Source: Rheum nobile
Lineage: Eukaryota; Streptophyta; Magnoliopsida; Caryophyllales; Polygonaceae
DNA: 64,000 nucleotides
Direction: 5' to 3'
NCBI GenBank assembly: GCA_027886185.1
Contig: WOAB01000127.1
Span: forward strand, 868,001 to 932,000
Shown here: in pieces, positions 44,512 through 55,622 of the stretch
How the letters are laid out: each line of letters starts with the position of its first letter
Position numbering within the stretch: the first letter of the stretch is position 1
The notes under the pieces: model-generated
What the model was told of the DNA's origin: nothing
Databases searched by the model: none
The model's input: only the letters and a program-made list of their open reading frames with translations
Position numbers and translations under genes: made by a program

Positions 44512-47500
44512 TAGTTTCGACCCCGAAACTAACACCTCGACCCCAAAACTAACACTACCAAGTTTAGAGGGATCGATTTCCACATTAACCTCTCCACTTG
44601 AGTTTAGTATCCTCAATTATTTCGTACTCGAAATTAATCCTTGGAAAGTCGATCTGTTTCTTCAACCATGACATCACCTCAAATATATCGTTTCCAAATT
44701 TTATTATATACACTTTCTCTTAATATATCCACAAGATTTTAACTACCTTAGAATCATAGTCTCCAAAATCATCACAACGATCTTATTACACCTTAAGCTT
44801 GAGAAGACACTTTTTCTTTCAACTTTTCTCTTTATAAGTGACTCTCAAAGATCATACCTAATCTTCCTTAAGTTGATATCCTTAAATAATTTTGTCTTCG
44901 TAACCTATATCACCCAAGTCAAACTATTTCTTCGATCATGATTCCACCTACTACATACTGCCTTCGTTCATTACCCTCGTTAGAATCGATATAATCATCC
45001 ACAAGATTATGATTACCTTAATCAGAGTATCCATTATAGTCTCCAATATAATCACGTTATTGTACCCTACTCATCATAAAGATCTTGATATTCTCAAGCA
45101 GAAGAATACAATATTTCCTTACCAACTTTCTTTCGATGATCAGATCCTCAAAGTACAACTCACTTATACCCCAAACTTAGTACCCCCAATTGTCATATCG
45201 GCTTACTCTGTACATATGCACCTCATCCATTTCATTATTTACCTTAATTAAATTTGGCCCTTATGCCAACTATTAACCCAAAAATCTTTCCATTAATTAG
45301 GCTTTTAACATAATATCTTTAAGATTCCTTGATCCTTTTTACAATTAACCACACAACATCTTATTCATGTTTTCCTCAAACATGATGTTAATTAATCCGT
45401 TAATCACGATTATAATCACTCACCTTATTCATCCAACACGTGTTATAAGATTACCTTAATAGACATAGATCACTTTTTCCTCAATACCATTTGAAAAAAA
45501 TCCATACACTTACGTGATCTCATACTATTTAATCCACCCAAATTACAACAAACCTTTTTCCGACTGAGTTTGCTATTCTCCCATAAATCCTTACATACTT
45601 AATCGTCCTCACACAATTTATCATAACAAATTAAGCAACCTTTTTGCTTTACCGAAATTTACTATTTACCCAAGACTTAATCGTCTTAATACTCTTATGT
45701 CCTCATATCATTTCCTTAAGAAAGCCTCACAACAAAACCTCAAATAGGTATTCCACAAATAATACTTTCACAATCTTAGCTTCTTCCAAAAGCTTTTAAC
45801 ACTAGTCCCACAACGTACACACCCGCTTATAAACCCCACAATTATAACTCTTAATTTTAAAGTTTTACTCCAGATCATATTAGGGTACGATCATTTTAGG
45901 GAAAACAAACTCCTTATGAAATATCTCTCTTATACATTTATTCACTTAAATATATAATTTATACAACTCTCTCATCTAATGCTCAGAGTACGCACATGAG
46001 GAATAACCTCAAACTCCATAGAGCATTACTACACACACCAAATCCTTATAGCAAGGAATCCTTACAACATTAACCTCTCGAGACAATGCTCATGAATTCG
46101 AGCGAAGGGGACAAATAATGTCAATACCCAACTTGACATTATTTCAAGAAGAGAGAGGGGTTCTTACGAATAGTTTTGACCTCGAAACTAGCGCTAACAA
46201 GGTAGGGAACAATCACACATGCCCCAACCCACGCTGTCCTTTATGAGTCCAGACAGTCTTTATCAACACGTGACATGTACTACTCTTGCCACTCAAGGAT
46301 TCTCGTATGTACGAACAACTTGCAAAAGTAACAAATCTAGTAATTTCCGGAACAAGGAAACACTTCTTTATTATTCAAAACATTACAATAAAACGATTGA
46401 CAGAATGTCAAACAGACAGATTACTAAACTATGGAGACTATCGACACAAGTCATCGCTCCTTATTCATCAAGTGTATAACTCGTGATTTACACTATTCAC
46501 TTTGATTAAATTTGGCATTTATGCCCATCTCTAACTCAAAACTTTTTCCAAAGAAAATTTAACATTCAAAATAATTCATCTCTAACTTAAGATCCTTATT
46601 TTGCTCAAAATAATCACACAACATTTTATCCCTATTTTCCTCAAACACAATTTTGATAATTTCTTTAACACGTTTGTGATCAATCATTTTATTTTATCCA
46701 AAATGTGTCACAAGATCACCTTAATAATTATAAATAACCTTCTCATCAAGCTTAGATGGCCAGAATTTATAAACTTATTTTACCCCATGTTTTAATCAAC
46801 ACAATTCAAAACAAACTTTTACCGACTGAGTTAATTATTCACCAATAAACACTTAATTTCCCCCACACAATCTATTATCCCAATTAAAGCACACTTTTTG
46901 GCTAACCAAATTTACCATCTACCTCATATTAAATCACTTAATAATCCTCATATCATTACATTACTTCCTAAAAACATGTCCTTATAATGTCATTTATCAC
47001 TTGAGTAAGTTTCTCCAATTAAAACGTTTATACACTTAGCTCCTTCCAAAAGCTCTAAACCATTAGGCCCATAAGGAATACACCTACTCATAATCACAAC
47101 GTTTAAATCCTTATATGTTTAAATAATAAACCATTAATCGCATTATATTGCGATCTTCTTAGGGAAAAACAACTCTTAGTAATTTCTTTTTTTTCCCAAA
47201 ACGAACCACATAAGGTATTACTCTTATTCCTCAAAATATCATATCGATAAATGATTCATTACCAATAAAATCAATCACTTTTGTCATAATCCTTCAATAG
47301 ATATATACGAGTAACATTTGTTACCTTACTCCTTAAGCGCACATAAGACAAATCTCTTTACTAAATCCTTTAGTTTATCGAAATCCTCAACATAACCTAT
47401 TCTTATACTATAACCTTTAAATTTAAGTAAGCTTCCTCCCAATACAATAGCTTCACAACTTAATCTTCCAAGAAAGAGTTATACAATAAATCTTATAATA

Positions 47501-48664
47501 AAGTCCTCACGTTTAAATTACTAAAATTTTATATTCTAGAACATCACTCGTTTTAGATTGCAATTCCTTAGGGAGAGACATCTCTATATGATTTATAGTT
47601 TTCTCAACAATTTATTCACTTAAATAAATAAATTATAAAACTCACAACTAAGTATTTTAAGCTTTTTATTAGCTCACCACATGCACTTTACCACAACAAA
47701 TGCTCGGAGTATACACACGAGAAATAATTCTCAACTCCATAGAGCATTAACCACACACACACCCAATTCCTTATAAATAAGGAATTTCGACAAAACTACA
47801 CTCACGAGACAACGCTCGACAACTCGACTGGAAAAGAAAATAATGCCAATACCCAACTTGACATTAGAATTTCCAACTTATACGTGACACTTCAATTACT
47901 ACGTTATGATACGAATTGTAAGGGTCCAAACAAATAACTTTATATTAGTTTGACTGACCCTCCACCATTAACCTTAAAACGATCTTCTTCTCCTCCTTGA
48001 GAATGGATCAATTAGGAGAAATGTCAACCTTTAACTGACATTAAACCTAAGAATGGACGATAACCTTAAGAATGGATCTAAGGAATAGGTAACCAAATCG
48101 AAGCTTGCAGAAGTTTGAAAACACACTCTAAAATACTTTAGATCACACTTTAAGTTAACTCTTCATCCCCTTATCGTTTTACAATACAAATTATTTATAA
48201 ACACTTTTATAATTAAATTACTAGCATCGTCCTTTTTAAAAAAATCCACAAGACCACAACCACTTTCAAAATTGCACTTTAAAATTATTAAATGAATTTA
48301 ACTTTCTTGTTTAAACACAATTATTATATAAACTAAAGTATTATAAGTCTCTTTTATATTTAGAACACAAAGTTATCACTTCTTTAAGTACCTTTAACAA
48401 CTCTCAAAACTACACTTTTAAAATAATAGACAATAAATTTAATTTCAACCGTTATAACGTCATTTTAATAAGGACTATAAAATAACAGTTAATGTCCTAA
48501 TATTTAAACCATTATTTTAAATTACATTCTAAGAGGACATAAAACTTTAAATTTAATACTAACATTTAAACTCTTGAAATTCCAAGAATAAAATAGTTTG
48601 AAAATAGTTTCGAAATTAATTTTCGAAAATTCTCAAACCTAACAATAGGCCAAAAATTTTAAAA
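44512..48664 (-). repeat. H internal region with a diverged direct duplication
   Basis: No gene. Block 45240-46143 recurs, diverged, at about 46500-47873: both contain 'AAATTTGGC.TTATGCC', 'CACACAACAT.TTAT', 'CCGACTGAGTT', 'CTCCATAGAGCATTA' and end with 'CCAATACCCAACTTGACATT'-type text. The second copy is longer by an extra partial copy (about 47150-47560). 'TTCGACCCCGAAACTAAC' near 44520 has a relative near 46170, hinting at a third unit. Confidence 0.7.
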
Positions 48665-48680
48665 CCTGGCTCTGATACCA
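48665..48680 (-). other. H primer binding site (tRNA-iMet)
   Basis: Minus strand TGGTATCAGAGCCAGG, four bases from the 5' LTR; fixes the orientation. Confidence 0.85.
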
Positions 48681-48684
48681 TAAT

Positions 48685-50934
48685 TGTAACACCCCCGACT
48701 TATGTCGGTAGTGTCACACGCCAGTGACCTCAGACGTTAATGCCCAAAGTCACCCCAGGCTTTAATCGGAACAATTAAGCTTCAATACATACATAAATAT
48801 TAAATATCGAAAGGATAACCAGCGGAAGACATTTTAAATGAATAAGACTTAACCTTTTTATTAAGATTCCTCTCGTAAAATGAGAAGGACGGTTTTACAA
48901 CAAAGTATAATGACAACGGAAGGCTCTTTTAAAATAGTCCTAATTACATGACTATATATTACATTTATTTCAAAGTAAACATATACGCCTTGGAAATATT
49001 ACTTCTTAAAACGCAAACTTCAACTGCAAGCCTTCTCTTTGACTGGTTACTTCGATCGTCGGGGACAAACCTCTGATGTGCCGTATAGGACGGATGACAC
49101 CAGCCAACCATGCAAGGAATAAAATCTGGTTGGTTAGTCTAATGAAAGACTATGCAAGGGTGAAAACAGAATGGTTCTAGTGATCGTAACCATTTACTAT
49201 CATTGTCGCTCGAATAATAACCGAAGGAACGATACATAACCCGGAACTTTCACGAAATGATAGAAAAAGATATGCAACGAAAAGAAGACTCCAACGGAAT
49301 TGAGTCTTATAGGAAAATATGAAAAATTGTTTGGGAACGTTAAGTTTTCACACAAGTTTATAAAACACGACCTTGATTATTTGGGTCCACGACCAACCTC
49401 ACCGCGCAATGCGAATCCAGATTGGAAAGAGAACTTACTCTAACAAGAGTCTGGGCGGTTTCCACGTTGTACTCCTCGCCCGAGGGTATATTAATTATGT
49501 GCAAAACGGCACTTATCTTATTTACTTCCAAAACGTACATTTAACGTTAAAGCTTTTAATCCACACCAATCTCGCAATGAGATATATAACATGGGACGAA
49601 TCCCGAATTTTGGCACTAGCTAAGTGCACCACCACCTATATTCGGATAGGGGTAGGTCATGACCAAAGGCATTAGGGAAATAATCCTCCTAACGCAAAGT
49701 TATAAAGAAACGAATATACCTCGTAAGGTACATAGTGTTCCTACAAATACTCGTGCTAAACTAGCATTTATATGTCCACATCAATGCACAACAAGTCCAC
49801 ATCGACTATAACTAGCACCCTATAATAATAATATATATAAGGGTCGTAACTAGCATATTATACAACCTAATAATAAGGTTCACTTAACACATTTATTTTA
49901 CACACACAAGTTCCCAAACGACAATTAAAAAGATTATTATCCCAACTAAATTAACAATCAATTAATTGATAATCAAGGGAAACATGGAATAATGAGCAAG
50001 AGCGAATCGCCACTTGCCTTTGATTACGAAGCTTGACGAAAAAACGAACTCGCTTGCTTTACGAAAAGCACTTAATCTCCCAAACGCGGCCGAACATCAC
50101 CTTACCAGAACTTGGGCAAGTTGGGGCGGCTCCGGTGGTCCTCCGACGGCGCAACCTTGGAGCTTTCGAAGAGAACTCTTGGGCGCAGCTACGGATGTGG
50201 CTAATTGCTCGAACTAAGCTCCACAACACTCGAATTCCTCTCACGAATAGCTCGGGAAGGCATTTTAGGGTTCTTCGATTTGAAGCTCGAATTGGATGTC
50301 TTGGGGGTGAATCTGGGGTCCTATTTATAGGGCTTTTGAAGAAGGGAATATACCAAGCATAATCCCTCCATTACTTCGTCCCAATTGAAGACGATGTTAT
50401 CGAATATTGCCAATCTTCAATTCGATGCCACGAACGACACGTTGGATAATTTGGACAAATCCCGTCGTCATTGAATCCAATTAAATGATGGATTACGTGT
50501 AGGATAGGCTCCTCTTAAATTCCCATGGTTTAATTCGCTCGATCGGATCCGAGGAGGGTCAAAAATCCGCCATTGAAGGCTTATATGGAGCTTGTGTGAA
50601 AATAGCTGAAGGTTGAAGAAAGGCTTTTGGCTTAATTACAATCGTGGCCCCCAACTTTCAGCTTATTGCACATTTTGTCCAACTTTCTTAAGTTGTGGCA
50701 AACATGCCCTTATTTTAACTTTTATAAATTACCCAAACTTATTTATTTATTTTAACACCATATTATAATTATCATATGATAATTTGTACCAAAAATTATC
50801 ATAGTCCACATTTGAACCTAAGTTCTTTAAAATTTAAATTATTCCTCTAAAAGAAATAAAATCAATTTTAAAACTTTTATTTTTACCACTCTAAAATTAC
50901 TATTTTACCCTTCTATTTTAGGTGGGTTATTACA
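48685..50934 (-). repeat. H 5' LTR
   Basis: Plus strand TGTAACACCC...GGGTTATTACA, near-identical over its length to 42241-44493. Confidence 0.9.
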
Positions 50935-50939
50935 AGCGG

Positions 50940-51700
50940 GCTCTGTGAAAAGTGGCTACTTTTGGAAGTCTTTGTGGTCGAAATTGGAGACGCACTTGCT
51001 ATTTTCCACTAACTATCACCCCCAAACTGAAGGCCAAACGGAGGTCACTAATAGGACTTTAGGCACTTTATTGCGTACTATGTTGAAGTCTAACCTCCGT
51101 AGGTGGAAAGAATGCTTGCCCTTTGTTGAGTTTTCTTACAACAGGTCCATGCATTCGACGATGAAGATGAGGTTGTCTACGGCCTCAACCCACACACCGC
51201 TGGATTTGACGCCTCACCCCATGAAAGACGAGGAGGTCGTCAAAGGCCTGCAATGCGCAGAGTTTGTCCAAGCACTGCACCAACGGACTAGAGCATAACT
51301 TGAGCGCCGCACGACGCAATACAAGGTGCAAGCTGACTGCGGCCGGTGCCGAGTGATATTCGAGCCCGGCAACATGGTGTGGCTCCACCTTCGCCACAAG
51401 TGCTTCCCAGCCAAGAGATGTAGCAAGCTTGATGCCCGCGGAGATGGACCCTTCAAGGTTCTGGAGTGCCTTGGCGACAACGCGTATTGCCTTGAGCTTC
51501 CTGACGACTATGGCACGCATCCGAGCTTCAACGTGGTTGATTTGTCTCCCTACACTCCCCTTAATCAAGATGAGGATGAAGCGGGGATGCTTTGCTGCCA
51601 AGAAGGGGAGAATGATGGCTCCATACCCTCACCCTTGACAGCGAAGGACGAGGAAGGCAAGATGAGTGTCCGCTCCAACGGACCCGTGACCAGAGCATGA
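50940..51700 (+). pseudogene. A integrase C-terminal part, running into the 3' LTR
   Basis: After H the A pol frame reads 'YFWKSLWSKLETHLLFSTNYHPQTEGQTEVTNRTLG', containing the last catalytic Glu of the integrase core, then 'RWKECLPFVEFSYNRSMHS'. TAA at about 51296 interrupts it; the same frame goes on with the C-terminal module 'GNMVWLHLRHKCFP', 'DGPFKVLECLGDNAYCLELP' and 'FNVVDLSPY'. Gln-Glu-Gly-Glu-Asn-Asp is encoded across the polypurine tract (51599-51612), and the frame ends 88 bases inside the LTR at 51700. The first two catalytic Asp residues are deleted. Confidence 0.85.
51599..51612 (+). other. A polypurine tract inside the integrase frame
   Basis: CAAGAAGGGGAGAA, next base starts the LTR. 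Confidence 0.75.
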
Positions 51701-52633
51701 GCCAGAGCCATCACGCAAGCCACCTAATCCGTGTTCACGAGATGCCTCAGAAGCTTCGGCAACGTCACTGAGCCCATAGGCGTGACCGCAGTCACGTTTT
51801 TGGGTTTTTAGGTTATTTAGTCGAGACGCCGCGGCGCGCGCCCCCTGTGTCGCGCGCTTCGCGTGACACTCCCAATGTCGCGCGCTTCGTGTGATGATGT
51901 CCTTGCGCTGCCCCTGCAGCGTGCTCCGCGTGACACTCTTTGTGTGGCGCCCCATGTCGTGCGCTCACTGGCAGTGAGCGCACGCCCCCTATCCTGTTTT
52001 CTATCTTTAAGCAATTTAAGGTTATTTGAATGTTTTTAGACTATTTTGGGAAAATTGCTATTTTGAGGTTTTTATGCTTGACGTGGCGCGTCATGTGTCA
52101 TGGGCCGCACATCCAAGCCCGTTAGTTTTACTTAGATTATTTTATATCTTTTAGCTTAGCTTAGTCTATAAATACTTGTTATTTCCCTTTGAGACAATGA
52201 CATTTAATAGCTTTAGTTTATCAAAGTTGAGGTTTATCTCCTTGCTTGAGCTTTAGGCATCACCCCTATCTTGTTGTGATTTTATCTATCAATTCAACTC
52301 GTCTCTTCGAGTCAAGACTCATCTTTCTGAGTCCAAGATACGATCGTCACTTTGATCGTCATCAAGATCCTCTCTTGGATCTCTTTCGGCCATCTCTTTG
52401 GTCACTACATGCTTGATCTCTTTCGAGTGTCCCTTCAATCGAATTCCTCTCGGATTTTCGTGCAATTCATCAAGGGTGTGCACCCAAGGCTTCCACGGCA
52501 ACCACGAGAGAAAATCCATCACTTTGGCGAGCAAGAAACCTCGAAGGCATTGCAAAGACAAAAGATCGTCGCTTGGCTTGGCTTAGTTGCGTCTCAGACA
52601 CTTGCGATCGACTCAACGGGGAATTTCGCATCA
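51613..52633 (+). repeat. A 3' LTR
   Basis: 1021 bp, TGATGGCTCC...TTCGCATCA, followed by CCATG. GC-rich words at about 51830-51990. Confidence 0.88.
52167..52174 (+). promoter_or_regulatory. TATA box in A 3' LTR
   Basis: TATAAATA, within the segment that is missing from the 5' LTR (between about 1669 and 1672). Confidence 0.5.
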
Positions 52634-53590
52634 CCATGGAGCAATTGAAGCAAACGAGTAAAAAATCGGACGAAATTGGCTATGGAAACGGACCTTTGAA
52701 TGGTTGTACGTTCTTTTGGCTGAAGGTTGAAGAATTGGGGCCTTTTTGTAATTGTGGCCACACATTTCTAGCTAAGTTATAAAGCTACACAAACTTATTT
52801 ATAATATTATCCTAAGTTTATATATATATTTAAACCCAAATTTAAGATGAAAGGAAAATTAAATTAGCTTAAACTAAAGCATAAGTCACATTCTCATAAA
52901 CTTAACCATATTTAAATCTTAATTAACATTTTGTTAATCTCAACTTAAATAATATATGTTAAATTGATAAGTTTATTTAAAATAAAATTAAAATAATGTT
53001 AAAATAAATTTAAATAAATAATGACTTTAAGATATACATTTTTAGTAGACCTGTCAACTGGGTTGGGCGGGTCGGGTTCGGGTCATGTCGGGTTCGGGTC
53101 AAATCGGGTTCGGGTCGATCAGGTTGATAAAATTTTCGGGTTGGGCGGGTCGGGTTCGGGTTGACCCAGCGGGTCAAACATGCCCTTTTTTATGATTATA
53201 ATTATGAATTTTAACTTTATAAAAATAATTATAATAATATAATTAATATTATATTATTATTTAATAAAGTTTATTAAAATATTTAATATAAATGAAATAA
53301 AATATACAAAATAAAGGGGACCCGCGAGCTCGGATTTGCGTTCGGATCGAGTCGGGTTTGGGTTCGGGTCCTTCGGGTTCGGGTCTTTCTTGACCCAGTG
53401 ACGTTCGGGTCGGGTTCGTGTCCTTTCGGGTTGGGTCGGGTCGGGTTGGGTCGGTTTTTGACAGGTCTAATTTTTAGGGTAAGAAGTTGATTAATTTATT
53501 CTCACCTAAAATAATGTAATAAATATCATAGTCTTTATTAAAAAATATTACACTAATACCCTTATGTAGAAATGAGGGTTATTAGATTAG
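52634..53590 (-). repeat. Right part of the relic H-like LTR
   Basis: Resumes the sequence interrupted by A: 'GGCTGAAGGTTGAAG' and 'AATTGTGGCC' match H near 44165-44205 in order, and the stretch ends near 53590 with GGGTTATTAGA against H's GGGTTATTACA. It carries the hAT-type MITE. No gene. Confidence 0.45.
53046..53469 (+). mobile_element. hAT-type MITE with CGGGTTCGGGT repeats
   Basis: 424 bp. Ends TAGACCTGTCAA and TTGACAGGTCTA form 12-bp terminal inverted repeats, flanked by an 8-bp duplication ATTTTTAG (53038-53045 and 53470-53477), which is the hAT superfamily size. Both halves hold direct repeats of CGGGT(T)CGGGT, G-rich on the + strand throughout. No transposase. Confidence 0.88.
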
Positions 53591-54710
53591 ATACCAAATC
53601 CGAATTAGTAGATGTATTTATGCCAAATTCTAATTCTTTTCTTTCGATATGAATACACATCTTTAGGTCTCATTGTTATCACCTTATTATTCTTCCATTC
53701 AAGAATTTAATTTTCAAAACATCGGGTTATTTCTCTTGCATATTCACTAAAACGTTTTTTATGCTTATGATCTTTATATAACTCTATGTTTACATTTTAA
53801 CAATCATATATTTCTTGACCTCAGTTGAATTTTTCTTAAGGATTATGACTCAAACAATACCGATTGGAACGGAGATGGACAAGAGACGACAAGTTAGGAT
53901 TATTCGATGATGTTGATGTCGTCGACTATGTTCCCCACAAACATTATCACATCAAATACTCCACAATAACTAAGGATGATGGTATTTTACCTCTTATAGA
54001 GGTTGTCGTCGAGAATATTCTACGTCGTTTGCCCCTAGATGTATAAGTATTATTTTTGTCAAAAACAACATACTTGATGTTTGGCACAACAAAGGTTGGT
54101 GAACCGGCATATTACACTGCAGGTGGTTGAAGCGCAAGAAATTTCAAGTTATGATTTTCCATTCCAATCATACATGTATTGTTTGTCCAGTGCAAATAGG
54201 ATCTCATCAAGACATGGTTCCCCGAGATAATTCGATTGTGAATTTGGAATAACTAATGTTGCAAACGATAGTTAATATTATGTTTTATATTTAGTTACTT
54301 TTCATCTACTATGTCTTATTTACGTTTACTTTTTTAGCAACGGACTATATGATTTTATATTTATTTGTTGTACGTTTTAATTAGCCTATGTTCAATATTT
54401 ATTATATATCGGCGTTAAGTGGATTCCAAATTATAGATTTTACCGAGGACATAATGTAAGTTTATACAACGTAATAAAACCCAACAATTAGCATATGATA
54501 ATCTTGGACTTCAAATCGCATGAATAATTTAGCCTAATAATTACTTATAAAATAAAGGGACAGTTCATCATTATTCATGTGTTATTATTTGTTTATAAAG
54601 TGTAATACATTTCACAATATATATACAACCTGTATTAATAATAGATTGATAAAGGTGCATGGATGTTTGTAGTATATATACCAAGCAATCAGTATTATTA
54701 TCATGCATCT
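53478..54710. other. Mostly AT-rich intergenic DNA
   Basis: Apart from the weak F-box-like stretch at 53864-54046, I see no gene, RNA or clear repeat here. Confidence 0.4.
53864..54046 (+). pseudogene. Possible F-box-like gene fragment
   Basis: 60 open codons without a proper ATG. The end reads 'ILPLIEVVVENILRRLPLDV', loosely like the F-box start (Leu-Pro...Ile-Leu-x-Arg-Leu-Pro). The rest, rich in Asp and His, is unrecognised. There is an ATG at 53845 in another frame that ends quickly. If real it is a fragment; coincidence is quite possible. Confidence 0.2.
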
Positions 54711-54988
54711 ATATATAGAGTGCGGTTCCGGTGTGGAGCACTCTTCCCGTGCGGACGTGCGGACATGCACTATAGGGCCTTATTTGTGCACTTTAGGGCC
54801 TTATTTGTGCACTTTTGCAAAAAAAATTGAAAAATGCTTGGAAAAAAATTTGAAAAAGATTTTTTTTTTTTTTTTGAAAAAGTGCACAAATAAGACGTTA
54901 AAGTGCACAAATAAGGCCTTAAAGTGCATGCTCCGCACGTCCGCACGGGAAGAGTGCTCCGCATATGATCCAAACTCTCTATATATAT
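54711..54988. mobile_element. Foldback element (long inverted repeat)
   Basis: Left arm about 54711-54816 and right arm about 54876-54988 are reverse complements with a few mismatches (both hold GGAGCACTCTTCCCGTGCGG read outward), around a short A/T-rich loop. Outer ends are TATATAGAG-like within AT repeats, so the target duplication is unclear. It has no coding capacity and would fold as a hairpin of about 100 pairs. Confidence 0.75.
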
Positions 54989-55131
54989 ATATAAACAAAT
55001 TGTAAACATCGCTTTAAAATTCTTGGAGGAGTATGAGCTAGACGTGCAATGAGGAACATTCTGCATCTTAAATGTTCTAGATCATACTGCTAATAATTTT
55101 CTTCAAGGGAATGAACTTTTTAATAAATTAC

Positions 55132-55618
55132 TTGTTGGAACAATGATATTCCCTCTAGTTTTGATGATGATAAACTCAATGGCATTTGATAGTTTTTATT
55201 GTGACTATAAGTTTCAGAAAACAAGTGATTCAAAGGAACGATGAAAACCATGTGAAGAGTCAAAATAGAGAATACAAGGAATAGAGAAGCCAACAATGAG
55301 AAACAACACGCTGGAACGAAAGAAATGAAGAGACGCGCGCTGTTGATCAAAAAAGGAAAGGGAACAGTGCCAAGGAACGGATGACGCGCGCTGTGATCCT
55401 TTGCGCCTGCCGAATCTCTCTTTTATGGAAACAAAGATTGAAGGAGCAACTTGGGCCTCAAGATAAGATCTCGTTGGAGATATTCTGGTTAGGATAAATT
55501 AGAAAAGATTGTATATGATTATTTTATCTTATTTTCCTTAAGTAAAACTAGGGTAAATTAGGTAGAATACCTAGACTATAAGATAGAAAGTTGCAAACTT
55601 CATTTGAAAAGCAATTCA
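55132..55618 (+). repeat. Partial SIRE-like LTR (U3 part)
   Basis: Starts TGTTGGAACA and shares the 'TTTTGA(C/T)GATGA(C/T)AAA' pattern near the start with the D, J and L LTRs, but is otherwise a different subfamily. It breaks off at about 55618, fused directly to env-like coding sequence of K. No target duplication found. Confidence 0.5.
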
Positions 55619-55622
55619 CGGC

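Larger units (their letters stand above)
42241..50934 (-). mobile_element. Element H: LARD-like non-coding LTR retrotransposon
   Basis: 8694 bp on the minus strand, LTRs 42241-44493 (2253 bp) and 48685-50934 (2250 bp), flanked by AGCGG (42236-42240 and 50935-50939). Primer site is initiator-Met type at 48665-48680 and a polypurine tract abuts 44493. The 4.2-kb internal region is AT-rich and has no ORF with Gag or Pol motifs. Large LTRs and a long non-coding middle fit a large retrotransposon derivative mobilised in trans. Confidence 0.9.
1183..52633 (+). mobile_element. Element A: CRM-like Ty3/gypsy retrotransposon, host of most other insertions
   Basis: LTRs at 1183-2127 and 51613-52633 both begin TGATGGCTCC and end CATCA, and both are flanked by the 5-bp duplication CCATG (1178-1182, 52634-52638). 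An initiator-Met primer site follows the 5' LTR and a polypurine tract precedes the 3' LTR. Gag, protease, RT start and integrase end are all recognisable on the + strand but scattered among insertions B, I, J, C and H and broken by many stops. About 1 kb or more of pol (end of RT, RNase H, start of integrase) is missing. The integrase frame runs into the 3' LTR, as in CRM-clade chromoviruses and in element E here. Clade assignment is inference. Confidence 0.85.

Noticed and set aside
44494..48684. Gag or Pol genes in H on either strand
   Set aside because: All open frames are short and AT-driven; no zinc knuckle, protease, RT or integrase motif found.
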